From NCBI RefSeq assembly GCF_001269345.1, contig NZ_CXOP01000002.1, forward strand, positions 2,356,853-2,420,852: a stretch of DNA of 64,000 nt. The letters run 5' to 3'. The first letter of the stretch is position 1. Each line of letters starts with the position of its first letter. The notes beneath the pieces are model-generated. The model had not been told where the DNA came from. It searched no databases and saw only the letters and a list, made by a program, of their open reading frames with translations. This document shows, piece after piece, positions 37,960 through 49,242 of this stretch. The position numbers and the translations under genes are program-made. The DNA comes from Limnohabitans sp. 2KL-27 (GTDB lineage Bacteria > Pseudomonadota > Gammaproteobacteria > Burkholderiales > Burkholderiaceae_C).

Positions 37960-39674
37960 GCGGTTTGGATTCCGGTGTCCACAGCGGCCATTTCGGCCTC
38001 TTGCAGCGCCCGCCACATGACTTTGCCGCTGCCGCTCTTGGGCAAGGCATCGACAAAGCTCACGGCGCGGGGCATTTTGTAAACCGCCATGTTCTCACGG
38101 CACCAGTCGATGATGTCTTGCTCGGTCACTTTGCTCTGGTGGTCCTGACGCAAAACCACCACCGCCTTGACCGACTCGCCACGGTAAGCGTCTCGGGTGG
38201 CGATGATGCAGGCCTCCTGAATCGCTGGATGGCGAAACATCAGGGCTTCGACCTCGGCTGGCCAGACCTTGAAACCGCTGGCGTTGATCATGCGCTTCAA
38301 ACGGTCGGTCATGAAGAAATAACCTTGCTCATCCACCCGGCCCATGTCCCCTGAGCGAAAAAACCGGAAGCCATCACGGTCAAAAAAAGCCGCCGCTGTC
38401 GCCTCAGGCCGCTTCCAGTAGCCCTTGAACACCTGTGGGCCACTGATGACGATCTCGCCCGACTCGCCCGGTGGCAATTCGGCCAGGGTTTCAGGATCGA
38501 CGATGCGTGACTCCACGCTCATGAAAGGGATGCCCAGGCATTGTTTTTTCGGCGCGTCGGGCGGGTTGGTGTGTGAGGGGGCCGCCGTCTCGGTCAGGCC
38601 ATAACCCTCCACATAACGCAGCCCAAACTGATCCAGCAAACGCTGGGCCACGGCTTCGGGCATGGCCGCACCGCCCCCACCGATATAGACCAGACTGCTC
38701 AGGTCGTAGCGGTCCATGTGAGGGCTGCCAAGCAAATCGATCACCATGGTGGGGATATTGGTCCAGTGCGTGACGTGCCACTTGGAGATCAAATGCCCCG
38801 CCACATCGCGGTCCCAGCGCGGCATCAGCACCAGGCTGGCGCCCAACAAAATGCTGGTGTGCATCACACTGACCATGCCTGTGATGTGGAACATGGGCAC
38901 CACACACAGCGTCACGTTTTCAGGGGTGCCGTTGCCCCACAAGCCGCTGGACATGGCGTTGTGCATGATGGTGCCATGCGTGTGCATGCAGCCCTTGGGC
39001 AGCCCGGTGGTGCCGCTGGTATAGGGCAAGATGGCCAGATCGTCGGTTTGAGCCTGGGGCGGTGGCAAAACCGCAGCGGGCTGGGCCATCACAGTGGCCC
39101 AGGCATGCACCCGGCCCGAATTCAAAACAGGCAACGGCCGCTCCACCAGCAACCAAGGCCGCCAAGCCTCGGGCATGTCCTCAGGACCCACAGCCACGGG
39201 GTCAAACACATCGGTGAATTGCGTCACCACAAGATGTTTCAGGCGCTGCTCGGGTGGCAAGGCCTCGCTGGCCTGCGTCAGGTCAGGGGCCAAATCAGCC
39301 GTTGTCACCGCCACTTTCGTGTCCGGGTCGGTGATGTAGTGCTTGAGCTCTTCGGCCCGGTTCATCGGGTTGACCGGAACCACCACCGCGTCGATTCTCA
39401 AAATGGCAAAGTGGGCAATCACCAACTGCGGACAGTTTTGCATGTCCAACACCACGCGGTCCCCGGTTTGCACCCCCATGGCACGAAGCTGCCCGGCCAA
39501 TTGTTCAGCGCTGGCCATCAACTCGCGGTAGGTCCAGACACGGCCCATGAACACGAGTGCAGCCTTCTCGGGATAACGCAAAGCACTGATGGCCAAGTTC
39601 ATCCACAAGGATGTGGCGGGCGCGGTGATCCGGGCGGGCAAGCGCGCAGGCCAGACAGCAGCGTGTGCGGGCAT
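37956..39674 (-). CDS. AMP-dependent acyl-CoA ligase
   Basis: An adenylate-forming ligase of 572 residues that activates a carboxylic acid as acyl-AMP and then acyl-CoA. LPYTSGTTGLPKGCMHTH is the phosphate-binding motif, YVEGYGLTETAAPSHTN the adenine motif, and MINASGFKVWPAEVEALMFR the hinge; a C-terminal Lys in LPKSGSGKVMWRAL is catalytic. The ATG at 39674 has AGGAG 7 bases upstream. It overlaps the monooxygenase by four bases. Long-chain or medium-chain fatty acids are likely substrates, but aromatic acids are possible. It begins the string ligase-monooxygenase-methionine synthase-dioxygenase. Confidence 0.9.
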   Translation of the reverse strand: MPAHAAVWPARLPARITAPATSLWMNLAISALRYPEKAALVFMGRVWTYRELMASAEQLAGQLRAMGVQTGDRVVLDMQNCPQLVIAHFAILRIDAVVVPVNPMNRAEELKHYITDPDTKVAVTTADLAPDLTQASEALPPEQRLKHLVVTQFTDVFDPVAVGPEDMPEAWRPWLLVERPLPVLNSGRVHAWATVMAQPAAVLPPPQAQTDDLAILPYTSGTTGLPKGCMHTHGTIMHNAMSSGLWGNGTPENVTLCVVPMFHITGMVSVMHTSILLGASLVLMPRWDRDVAGHLISKWHVTHWTNIPTMVIDLLGSPHMDRYDLSSLVYIGGGGAAMPEAVAQRLLDQFGLRYVEGYGLTETAAPSHTNPPDAPKKQCLGIPFMSVESRIVDPETLAELPPGESGEIVISGPQVFKGYWKRPEATAAAFFDRDGFRFFRSGDMGRVDEQGYFFMTDRLKRMINASGFKVWPAEVEALMFRHPAIQEACIIATRDAYRGESVKAVVVLRQDHQSKVTEQDIIDWCRENMAVYKMPRAVSFVDALPKSGSGKVMWRALQEAEMAAVDTGIQTA

Positions 39675-39907
39675 TGACAGTCTCCTCATTGAAGGTGGTG
39701 CTGCATGTTAATCGCCCGGCACCTTTTGAGCGGGTGTCACTTTGTCGCAACGGAGACCAAGCCCCCACCAGTGGGACACCCTCAGCGATTGGGGATGCCT
39801 CAAGGGACAAAGCAGGACTTCAAGCATTTTTCTGCTGAAACTCATTTATGAGCTTTTTAGTATTATTATTTGCTTCTATTTATGTTTTTATAGTCCAATC
39901 AACCATC

Positions 39908-40558
39908 ATGCAGCCCAACACCACACCCGACACCCCTGAAGACTACTGCGGCACCACTTATGCAGCCAAACTGCTGGGGCTGTCGGTCGGCACGATTCAG
40001 ACATTGGTCGAAAAAAATGAACTCCAAGCGTGGAAGACGCAAGGAGGCCATCGCAGGATCTCGATGCCCTCCATCCGCGAATACCAGCGCAAGCACAACA
40101 TGCTGACCATCCCAACCGAACCGCGCGATCACCGGCTTCGTGTTCTGCTGGTTGAAGACGATGCGGTGACACGAGAGCTGCTGCACAGCTATTGCAACCG
40201 CTCCAACATGCCCGTCGACTGCACCGCCATGTCCTCAGGTCTGGAGGCCTTGATCGACATCGCCAGCATCCAACCCGACGTCCTGATCACCGATCTGGAC
40301 ATGCCAGGCGTAGACGGCTTCGAGCTGCTGCGCGCACTGCGCCAAAACCCGCAGTTCAACCGGATGACCACCCTGGTCCTGTCAGCCCTGACAGCGGAAG
40401 AAATTGCGGCCAAAGGTGGCCTGACAGAAGGCAGCATCTTCATGGCCAAACCCATCAACATGGACTGGTTCAACGGCTTCTTCACAGCCTTTGTAGCCGG
40501 CAGGCACAGTCAACCGCACACACAAGCCGGTCATAAAACTGCAGCCGTACAGGCCTGA
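39908..40558 (+). CDS. Response regulator with excisionase-like HTH
   Basis: A 216-residue protein with domains in an unusual order. Residues 15-62 form a MerR/excisionase-type DNA-binding domain (YAAKLLGLSVGTIQTLVEKN then WKTQGGHRRI), and residues about 77-200 a receiver domain with acidic pair VEDD, phospho-acceptor ITDLDMPGVDG and lysine in MAKPIN. No histidine kinase is adjacent. The ATG at 39908 is preferred; a weak upstream ATG at 39848 would add a 20-residue hydrophobic segment encoded by very A+T-rich DNA. Neither has a clear ribosome-binding site. Targets unknown. It ends at two consecutive terminator hairpins. Confidence 0.85.
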   Translation: MQPNTTPDTPEDYCGTTYAAKLLGLSVGTIQTLVEKNELQAWKTQGGHRRISMPSIREYQRKHNMLTIPTEPRDHRLRVLLVEDDAVTRELLHSYCNRSNMPVDCTAMSSGLEALIDIASIQPDVLITDLDMPGVDGFELLRALRQNPQFNRMTTLVLSALTAEEIAAKGGLTEGSIFMAKPINMDWFNGFFTAFVAGRHSQPHTQAGHKTAAVQA

Positions 40559-40570
40559 TAGGCAGCCGCC

Positions 40571-40602
40571 GGCAACCTCACCGTCAACAAGGGTTGCCTT
40601 TT
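40571..40602 (+). terminator. Terminator after response regulator
   Basis: GGCAACC (40571-40577) pairs with GGTTGCC (40592-40598), followed by TTTT. It lies 12 bases after the response-regulator stop. Confidence 0.65.
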
Positions 40603-40607
40603 CAAAC

Positions 40608-40647
40608 AAAAAGCCGCTGGGTGGTTAATCCAGCGGCTTTTGTTTTG
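40608..40647. terminator. Bidirectional terminator between response regulator and ssrA
   Basis: AAAAGCCGCTGG (40609-40620) pairs with CCAGCGGCTTTT (40630-40641), with T-rich tails on both strands. It can end the plus-strand regulator transcript and the minus-strand tmRNA transcript, whose CCA end is at 40652. Confidence 0.85.
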
Positions 40648-40651
40648 CATA

Positions 40652-41040
40652 TGGTGGAGCTGGGGGGATTTGAACCCCCGTCCATAAGCCTTTTTCGTAC
40701 AGTTCTACATGTGTAGTCGTCTGATTTGAGTCTCGCCAAATGAACCGCGCAGCGACACGCTGAACACCCAGCCAGCACCCTTTTTTCTCACACCACCCCA
40801 AGGTACCCGAGGTGATGCCAGCCCATATGTTTTACCTTGCAGCTAGGACTTTGAAGGGTTTAACCCCCTCATCACCCTAACCCAGCCTATCGGCCAACTG
40901 TTGCAAGGCTCACCGGATTAAGCGGCGAGTGCGAAACGTTCGTCGTTTGCAGTTAGTTTTTTTTCCGAAGATTAACGAGGATCAGAACCTCGACATGCCC
41001 TGCCACGCGTCCGAACCCATGTCGAAACCAGTGCAGCCCC
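40652..41040 (-). ncRNA. ssrA: tmRNA
   Basis: The 389-base tmRNA that rescues stalled ribosomes. On the minus strand the 5' end GGGGCTGCAC pairs with the 3' end CAGCTCC before the encoded CCA, and the T arm has GGTTCAAATCC. The mRNA-like part has resume codon GCA and encodes the tag ANDERFALAA followed by TAA, typical of betaproteobacteria. Several pseudoknot segments follow, including a long G-rich one. The gene is flanked by a promoter overlapping the gph 3' end and by a bidirectional terminator. Confidence 0.97.
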
Positions 41041-41049
41041 TCAGGTTCT

Positions 41050-41076
41050 ATTTTAGGCGCTCTGAAGGAATTTCAA
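41050..41076 (-). promoter_or_regulatory. Promoter of ssrA overlapping the gph end
   Basis: On the minus strand TTGAAA (41071-41076) and TAAAAT (41050-41055) are 15 bases apart. The start would fall at about 41041-41043, right at the mature 5' end of tmRNA. The boxes lie inside the last codons of gph. The spacer is short, so the -35 assignment is uncertain. Confidence 0.55.
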
Positions 41077-41718
41077 GAGGTCCATCGGAGAATCAATGTG
41101 CAAATGGGCATTCCAGCGCGAAATATCGGTCTGCTGCCCCAAATAACCATAGGTGGCGGCCACCGTGCCCATGCCAGCGGCCAGGCCCGCAACGATGTCG
41201 CGCTCGTCGTCGCCCACGTACACGCAGTGCGCCGGGTCAACCGACAAGCGCCGCGCCGCCTCGAACAGCGGCTCCGGATGCGGTTTGGCATGCGGTGTGG
41301 TGTTGCCACTGACAATGGCTCCGGCCGTGGCGAACAAGTCCATGGCCGAAGTCAAAGGGTCGGTGAATCGGCTGGATTTGTTGGTCACCACGCCCCAAGG
41401 CATGCCTTGCAGTACCAGGCGAGCGATCATCTCAACCACGCCATCGAAGATGCGGGTGCGCTCGGTCATGCAGTTTTCATAGTTGACGAAAAACTCTTCC
41501 TTCATGGCCTCAAAGTCGGGGTGATCGGGCGTCATGCCAAAGGCAATGCCCAGCATGCCGCGTGCCCCTGCACCCGCCATGGGACGGTAGTGATCGAGCG
41601 GCAACGACAGCAGGCCGCGATCGGTGCGCATTTTGTCTGCAGCCGCACCCAAATCCGGAGCGCTGTCGATGAGGGTGCCGTCCAGATCAAACAGAACCGC
41701 TTGTGTATGGTGAAACAT
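41053..41718 (-). CDS. gph: Phosphoglycolate phosphatase
   Basis: A HAD-superfamily phosphatase of 221 residues that removes phosphoglycolate formed in DNA repair and oxygenase side reactions. AVLFDLDGTLIDSAPDLGAA is motif I with the nucleophilic Asp; WGVVTNKSSRF is motif II; YVGDDERDIVAGLAAGM is motif IV. The ATG at 41718 lies 2 bases after the ubiG stop, so the pair is translationally linked, as is common in proteobacteria. The substrate is inferred from subfamily and from linkage with ubiG; other small phosphate esters are possible. Confidence 0.9.
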   Translation of the reverse strand: MFHHTQAVLFDLDGTLIDSAPDLGAAADKMRTDRGLLSLPLDHYRPMAGAGARGMLGIAFGMTPDHPDFEAMKEEFFVNYENCMTERTRIFDGVVEMIARLVLQGMPWGVVTNKSSRFTDPLTSAMDLFATAGAIVSGNTTPHAKPHPEPLFEAARRLSVDPAHCVYVGDDERDIVAGLAAGMGTVAATYGYLGQQTDISRWNAHLHIDSPMDLLKFLQSA

Positions 41719-41720
41719 GT

Positions 41721-42431
41721 TCAGGTTTTCCGACAGGCCAGCAAGTAGTTCACACTGGTGTTCTGACTGAGCCAATACCGCTTGGTGAAAGGGTTGTATT
41801 CCATGCCCTTGAAGCCTTGGGCTTGCAGACCTGCATCGCGGGCCCAGGACGAGAGTTCACTGGGCTTGATCAGGCGGGCAAATTCGTGCGTGCCTTTGGG
41901 CAAGAGTTTCAGGATGTATTCGGCGCCCACAATGGCAAACAGGAAGGATTTGGGGTTGCGATTGAGCGTGGAAAAGAACACCCAGCCGCCGGGTTTGACC
42001 AATTGGGCGCAGGCTTTGACCACCGCGCTTGGATCAGGCACGTGTTCCAACATTTCCATGCAGGTGACCACATCGAACTGCTCGGGCTGTTCTGCGGCCA
42101 GCCCCTCGGCGCTGACTTCGCGGTACTGCACCCCAGGCGTGCCTGCTTCAAGGGCATGCAACTGGGCCACTTTGAGGGATTTGGTGGCCAAGTCCACACC
42201 CAGCACTTGCGCACCCTTGCGTGCCATGGCATCGGCCAAAATGCCGCCGCCGCAACCAATGTCCACGACATTCAGGCCCGTCAAGGGCACCAGACCGTTG
42301 ATCCACTCGAGGCGCAGCGGATTGATCTGGTGCAGTGGACGAAATTCACTTTCAGGGTCCCACCAGCGGTGGGCCAAGTCTGAAAATTTGGCCAGTTCGG
42401 CCGGATCGACGTTGGAATTGCTTGTAGTCAT
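41721..42431 (-). CDS. ubiG: Ubiquinone biosynthesis O-methyltransferase
   Basis: A SAM-dependent methyltransferase of 236 residues acting at both O-methylation steps of ubiquinone synthesis. [20 protein letters not shown] and INPLRLEWI are the UbiG N-terminal signature, [20 protein letters not shown] the SAM motif I, and [10 protein letters not shown] motif II. It is membrane-associated in relatives through an amphipathic segment. The ATG at 42431 opens the conserved N-terminus; a 10-codon extension to 42461 is unsupported. It is transcribed with gph and lies after the ompA terminator. Confidence 0.95.
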   Translation of the reverse strand: MTTSNSNVDPAELAKFSDLAHRWWDPESEFRPLHQINPLRLEWINGLVPLTGLNVVDIGCGGGILADAMARKGAQVLGVDLATKSLKVAQLHALEAGTPGVQYREVSAEGLAAEQPEQFDVVTCMEMLEHVPDPSAVVKACAQLVKPGGWVFFSTLNRNPKSFLFAIVGAEYILKLLPKGTHEFARLIKPSELSSWARDAGLQAQGFKGMEYNPFTKRYWLSQNTSVNYLLACRKT

Positions 42432-42480
42432 GGGCTCTGATTGTCGGTGAACAGGCCTCAAGCCATGAGCGACAGACGAA

Positions 42481-42506
42481 AAAAAGCCCCATTGCTGGGG
42501 CTTTTG
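42481..42506 (-). terminator. Terminator after the OmpA-family gene
   Basis: AAAAGCCCCA (42482-42491) pairs with TGGGGCTTTT (42496-42505). On the minus strand the stem is followed by seven T, about 20 bases after the OmpA-family stop. Confidence 0.9.
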
Positions 42507-42523
42507 GCTAATCCTGTTAGGGA

Positions 42524-43189
42524 TTACTTGTTGGCGCGTGTGCCCACCACTTCGATTTCCACACGGCGGTTCTTGGAACGGCCAGCAGAAGTCTTGTTGT
42601 CGGCAACTGGCTGCTTCTCGCCTTTGCCTTCTGTGTAAACGCGGTTTTTCTCGATGCCCTTGGTCACCAAGTAAGCCTTCACAGCGTCAGCGCGCTTGAC
42701 AGACAACTTCTGGTTGTAAGCATCAGCGCCCACGGAGTCGGTGTGACCCACTGCGATGATGACTTCCAGGTTGATGCCTTTGACTTTACCAACCAGGTCA
42801 TCCAACTTGGCCTTGCCTTCAGCCTTCAACACAGCTTTGTCGAAGTCGAAGAAAGCATCAGCAGCGTAAGTCACTTTGGTGGCGGCAGCTGGGGCAGGCG
42901 CTGGCCTAGGAGCAGCAGCTTTGGGGGCTGGGGCTGGCGCTGGCGCTGGGGCTGCCTTTGGAGCTGGTGCTGGTGCTGGAGCAGCTTTAGGCGCAACGAT
43001 GGCACCATCGCAACCAGCGGCAGCCGTAGCAGGTGTCCAGTTGGCATCGCGCCAGCACAGTTCTTGGGTGCCGTTTTTCCAGACGAGGTCGCCGGTGCCA
43101 TTGCGCCAGTTGTCAACAGATTGAGCGCCAGCGGCTGTTACGAGAGCTGCGGAGGCAAACAACATCGCCACTTTGTTGAATTTCTTCAT
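42524..43189 (-). CDS. OmpA-family outer-membrane protein
   Basis: A 221-residue envelope protein. A signal peptide (residues 1-22, cleavage after AGA) is followed by a short domain with a CW-rich stretch ([15 protein letters not shown]), a low-complexity Ala/Pro/Lys linker of repeated PAPAPKAA units at about 68-105, and a C-terminal OmpA peptidoglycan-binding domain ([20 protein letters not shown] and [10 protein letters not shown]). There is no eight-strand barrel of classical OmpA, so it is probably a periplasmic peptidoglycan tether. Codon use is that of a strongly expressed gene, and it has its own strong terminator. Linker length may vary between strains because of the repeats. Confidence 0.92.
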   Translation of the reverse strand: MKKFNKVAMLFASAALVTAAGAQSVDNWRNGTGDLVWKNGTQELCWRDANWTPATAAAGCDGAIVAPKAAPAPAPAPKAAPAPAPAPAPKAAAPRPAPAPAAATKVTYAADAFFDFDKAVLKAEGKAKLDDLVGKVKGINLEVIIAVGHTDSVGADAYNQKLSVKRADAVKAYLVTKGIEKNRVYTEGKGEKQPVADNKTSAGRSKNRRVEIEVVGTRANK

Positions 43190-43425
43190 GGTCTTCCTCT
43201 TAAGGGATAAAGCCGCAGACTCGCTGCGAAAAAAATACGTTTCAAATGACCGTCACTTGAACCGTTGACATTTATTGTGCCATAGACGGAAGGACGATTC
43301 GTTAAATGGCTCACGTGCGTATGGGACCGAGATCCTAATGAATCACAAATGTTGCATATACGCGACATCGGCTTGCACCTAAAATCACCGGTTCACATCG
43401 CGTCCATTTATCCCCCACTCTTTTT

Positions 43426-46101
<2,676 letters not shown>

Positions 46102-46104
46102 GGC

Positions 46105-47196
46105 ATGAGCCGAGCGTTCAATTTCTCGGCCGGCCCGGCCGTCATGCCTGAGGCCGTGCTGCAGCAGGCCGCATCCGAGATGCTCGATTGGCACGGCTCG
46201 GGCATGAGCGTGATGGAGATGAGCCACCGCGGCAAAGAGTTCATCAGCATTTACGAGCAGGCTGAAGCGGACTTGCGCGAGCTGCTGGCCGTGCCCTCCC
46301 ACTTCAAGATCTTGTTCATGCAAGGCGGCGGTCTGGCTGAAAACGCGATCGTGCCCTTGAACCTGTCGCAAGGCGGTGCCATGGACTTTGTGCTCACAGG
46401 CAGCTGGAGCCAAAAGTCGCTCAAAGAAGCGGGCAAATACGGCCAGGCCCGCGTGGCAGCTACGGCCCAAACCGACGGTTTCACGACTCTGCCCGCGCCA
46501 GCAACTTGGCAGATCGGTGCGGACAGCCGTTATGTGCACATCTGCAGCAACGAAACCATCCACGGCGTGGAGTTTCACGAATTGCCGAACCTCCAGGCGT
46601 TGGGCTGCGATGCGCCGCTGGTGGTGGATTTTTCTTCGCATGTGGCATCACGAGCGGTGGACTGGTCACGCGTGGGCCTGGCCTTTGGCGGCGCACAAAA
46701 GAATTTGGGGCCAGCGGGTCTGACCTTGGTTGTCGTTCGCGAAGACCTGATCGGTCAAGCCCTGCCGCATTGCCCCAGCGCCTTTGACTACAAGCTGGTC
46801 AATGACAACCAGTCGATGTACAACACGCCGCCCACCTACAGCATTTACATCGCCGGGCTGGTGTTCCAGTGGCTCAAACAGCATGGCGGCATCGCCGCCA
46901 TGGAGCAACGCAACATCGCCAAGGCCCAGTTGCTGTACGACTTTCTCGACAGCTCCAGCCTGTTCGAAAACCGTGTGGCCCCACACTGCCGCTCGCGCAT
47001 GAACGTGCCTTTCTTTTTGCGCGACGAATCGCGCAACGAGGCCTTTTTGGCGGGCGCCAAAGCCGCCAATTTGCTGCAACTCAAGGGGCACAAAACGGTC
47101 GGCGGCATGCGGGCGAGCATTTACAACGCCATGCCCCTGGAAGGCGTTCAGGCCTTGGTGGCTTACATGCGTGAATTTGAAAAAACACAGGCCTGA
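46105..47196 (+). CDS. serC: Phosphoserine aminotransferase
   Basis: A PLP enzyme of 363 residues that makes phosphoserine, and 4-phosphohydroxythreonine for pyridoxal phosphate synthesis. [19 protein letters not shown] opens the fold; the PLP lysine is in [37 protein letters not shown] is the C-terminal signature. It starts 3 bases after gyrA and 27 bases before pheA. The gyrA-serC-pheA-tyrA-aroA order is standard in Burkholderiales and links serine, vitamin B6 and aromatic synthesis. Confidence 0.97.
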   Translation: MSRAFNFSAGPAVMPEAVLQQAASEMLDWHGSGMSVMEMSHRGKEFISIYEQAEADLRELLAVPSHFKILFMQGGGLAENAIVPLNLSQGGAMDFVLTGSWSQKSLKEAGKYGQARVAATAQTDGFTTLPAPATWQIGADSRYVHICSNETIHGVEFHELPNLQALGCDAPLVVDFSSHVASRAVDWSRVGLAFGGAQKNLGPAGLTLVVVREDLIGQALPHCPSAFDYKLVNDNQSMYNTPPTYSIYIAGLVFQWLKQHGGIAAMEQRNIAKAQLLYDFLDSSSLFENRVAPHCRSRMNVPFFLRDESRNEAFLAGAKAANLLQLKGHKTVGGMRASIYNAMPLEGVQALVAYMREFEKTQA

Positions 47197-47223
47197 TCCT
47201 GGCCCCACGAAAGACGCACGGAC

Positions 47224-48324
47224 ATGAGCCAACAACCCATTCAGTCGGACGCCCTGGGCGCTTTGCGTGTGCAAATTGACGCTCTGGACAAACAACTGCT
47301 GAGCCTGCTGAACCAGCGCGCCCATGTGGCCGAACAAGTCGGCGAAATCAAACGGGCCGAAGGTTCACCCTTTTTCCGCCCCGACCGGGTGGCCCAAGTG
47401 ATCGACAAAATCACCCAAGCCAATCCGGGCCCCCTGAAAAACGAACACATTGCGTCCATTTGGCGCGAAATCATGTCGGCATGTTTGGCGCTGGAAGCCC
47501 CCCAGCGGGTGGCAGTGCTCGGACCACAGGGCACATTTTGCGAACAAGCCGCGATCGAGTTTTTTGGCAGTGCCGCCAACCTGATCTACTGCGCCAACTT
47601 CGACGAGGTATTCCACGCCACCGCTGCGGGCACCGCCCAATACGGCGTGGTCGGCATGGAAAACTCCACCGAGGGCGTGGTGGCGCGTTCGCTCGATCTG
47701 TTCTTGCGCTCGCCCGTGCATGTGGTGGGGGAGGTCAGCTTGCAGGTGCGCTTCAATTTGCTGCGCCAGCTCAATTCCGATGCGGGCATTGAGGTGGTGA
47801 TGGCCCACCCCCAGGCACTGGCCCAATGCCAGGGCTGGCTGTCCAAACACCTGCCGCACGTAGAGCGCCGAGCGGTCTCCAGCAATGCCGAAGGCGCCCG
47901 CTTGGCTGCGTCCAACCCCGCTTGGGCTGCTTTAGCCAGCGAGCGCGCGGCCAGCCAGTTTGGCTTGCACATCGTGCACCACGCCATCCAGGACGAAGCC
48001 TTCAACCGCACCCGCTTTGCGGTGATCAGCTTGCCCCAGACCTTGGCCACGCCGCCCGCCTCGGGCAAGGACTGCACCAGCTTGGTGGTGTCGGTGCCCA
48101 ATCGACCAGGAGCTGTGCACGATTTGTTGGTACCGCTCAAAAACAACGGCGTGTCCATGACGCGTTTCGAATCGCGCCCTGCCAAATCCGGGCAGTGGGA
48201 GTATTACTTCTACATCGACCTGCAAGGCCACATCAGCGAACCGCACGTGGCAGCCGCCCTGCAAGAGTTGCAAGGCCTGTGTGCGTTCTACAAGGTGCTG
48301 GGTTCTTACCCTGTTCCTGAATGA
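47224..48324 (+). CDS. pheA: Chorismate mutase/prephenate dehydratase (P-protein)
   Basis: A bifunctional enzyme of 366 residues for phenylalanine synthesis. Residues about 8-92 form an AroQ chorismate mutase (LRVQIDALDKQLLSLLNQRA), 97-275 the prephenate dehydratase (VAVLGPQGTFCEQAAIEFFG, and VVGMENSTEGVVARSLDLF), and 285-360 an ACT domain (TSLVVSVPNRPGAVHDLLVP) that normally binds phenylalanine for feedback. It follows serC and precedes tyrA, so the chorismate branch enzymes are made together. Confidence 0.96.
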   Translation: MSQQPIQSDALGALRVQIDALDKQLLSLLNQRAHVAEQVGEIKRAEGSPFFRPDRVAQVIDKITQANPGPLKNEHIASIWREIMSACLALEAPQRVAVLGPQGTFCEQAAIEFFGSAANLIYCANFDEVFHATAAGTAQYGVVGMENSTEGVVARSLDLFLRSPVHVVGEVSLQVRFNLLRQLNSDAGIEVVMAHPQALAQCQGWLSKHLPHVERRAVSSNAEGARLAASNPAWAALASERAASQFGLHIVHHAIQDEAFNRTRFAVISLPQTLATPPASGKDCTSLVVSVPNRPGAVHDLLVPLKNNGVSMTRFESRPAKSGQWEYYFYIDLQGHISEPHVAAALQELQGLCAFYKVLGSYPVPE

Positions 48325-48342
48325 CCCCCGAGTGAGCGCGCA

Positions 48343-49239
48343 GTGAAATTCCAACGCCTGGCCCTGATTGGCTGCGGCCTGATGGGCGGCTCGTTTGCGC
48401 TCGCGCTGCGCCAAGCGGGTCTGGTGCAGCACATCACCGGTTTCAGCGCCTCCGAAAAAACCCGTCAGCGCGCTGTCGATCTGAACGTCATTGACCAAGC
48501 CTGCTGCAGTGTGGCCGAGGCCGTGCAAGGCGCAGACCTGGTGCTGTTGGCTGTGCCCGTGGGCGCGATGAACAGCAGCTTTGCCATGATTCGGGATGTG
48601 CTTCAGCCCCATGCCTTGCTGATGGATGTGGGCTCGACCAAGTGCGATGTAGTTGCCGCAGCGCAAGCCACCCTGGGTGAACGCCTCGCCTGCTTCGTGC
48701 CCGCGCACCCGATTGCAGGCAAAGAAGTTGCGGGCATTGAGCACGCCGAGAGCACGCTCTACCAGGATCGCCGCACCATCCTCACGCCCTTGCCACAAAA
48801 CAGCATCCGCCAAATACAAACAGCGAGCCAGGTCTGGTCAGCCATCGGCAGCCATGTGAGCCAGATGACCCCCAAGGCGCATGACGCCACCTTTGCGGCT
48901 GTCAGCCACCTGCCGCACCTGCTGGCCTTTGCAGCCGTCAATGCGCTCACCGCACAGCCGAATGGCAGTGCGTTTTTGGAGATGGCAGGCCCTGGCTTTC
49001 GGGATTTTTCCCGCATCGCCGCCAGTGAATCATCGGTTTGGCGGGACATTTTGAGTGCCAACAAGACGGAAGTGCTCGCGCAAATGACGCACTTTCGTGC
49101 TGCACTCGACCAGTTCGAAAACGCCCTGAATTCAAGCGACAACTCGGCACTGCAACAGCTGATTCAACAAGCCAGCGATGTGCGCTCGGCCTGGACGCTG
49201 CAAGCGGGCAACGCTTGCAACAAAGCCTCTGAAGACTGA
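48343..49239 (+). CDS. tyrA: Prephenate dehydrogenase
   Basis: An NAD(P)-dependent enzyme of 298 residues making hydroxyphenylpyruvate for tyrosine, or arogenate oxidation in some relatives. LALIGCGLMGGSFALALRQA is the dinucleotide fold, LLMDVGSTKCDVV and VPAHPIAGKEVAGIEHA the catalytic region with the conserved histidine, and LPHLLAFAAVNAL the helical dimer domain. The start is GTG at 48343. There is no fused mutase domain, as chorismate mutase is on PheA. It ends 3 bases before aroA-cmk. Confidence 0.94.
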   Translation: MKFQRLALIGCGLMGGSFALALRQAGLVQHITGFSASEKTRQRAVDLNVIDQACCSVAEAVQGADLVLLAVPVGAMNSSFAMIRDVLQPHALLMDVGSTKCDVVAAAQATLGERLACFVPAHPIAGKEVAGIEHAESTLYQDRRTILTPLPQNSIRQIQTASQVWSAIGSHVSQMTPKAHDATFAAVSHLPHLLAFAAVNALTAQPNGSAFLEMAGPGFRDFSRIAASESSVWRDILSANKTEVLAQMTHFRAALDQFENALNSSDNSALQQLIQQASDVRSAWTLQAGNACNKASED

Positions 49240-49242
49240 CCC

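Noticed and set aside
42880-43000. Ala/Pro repeat stretch in the OmpA-family gene as a separate repeat element
   Set aside because: It is the in-frame low-complexity linker of the protein, common in this family, not an independent DNA repeat.
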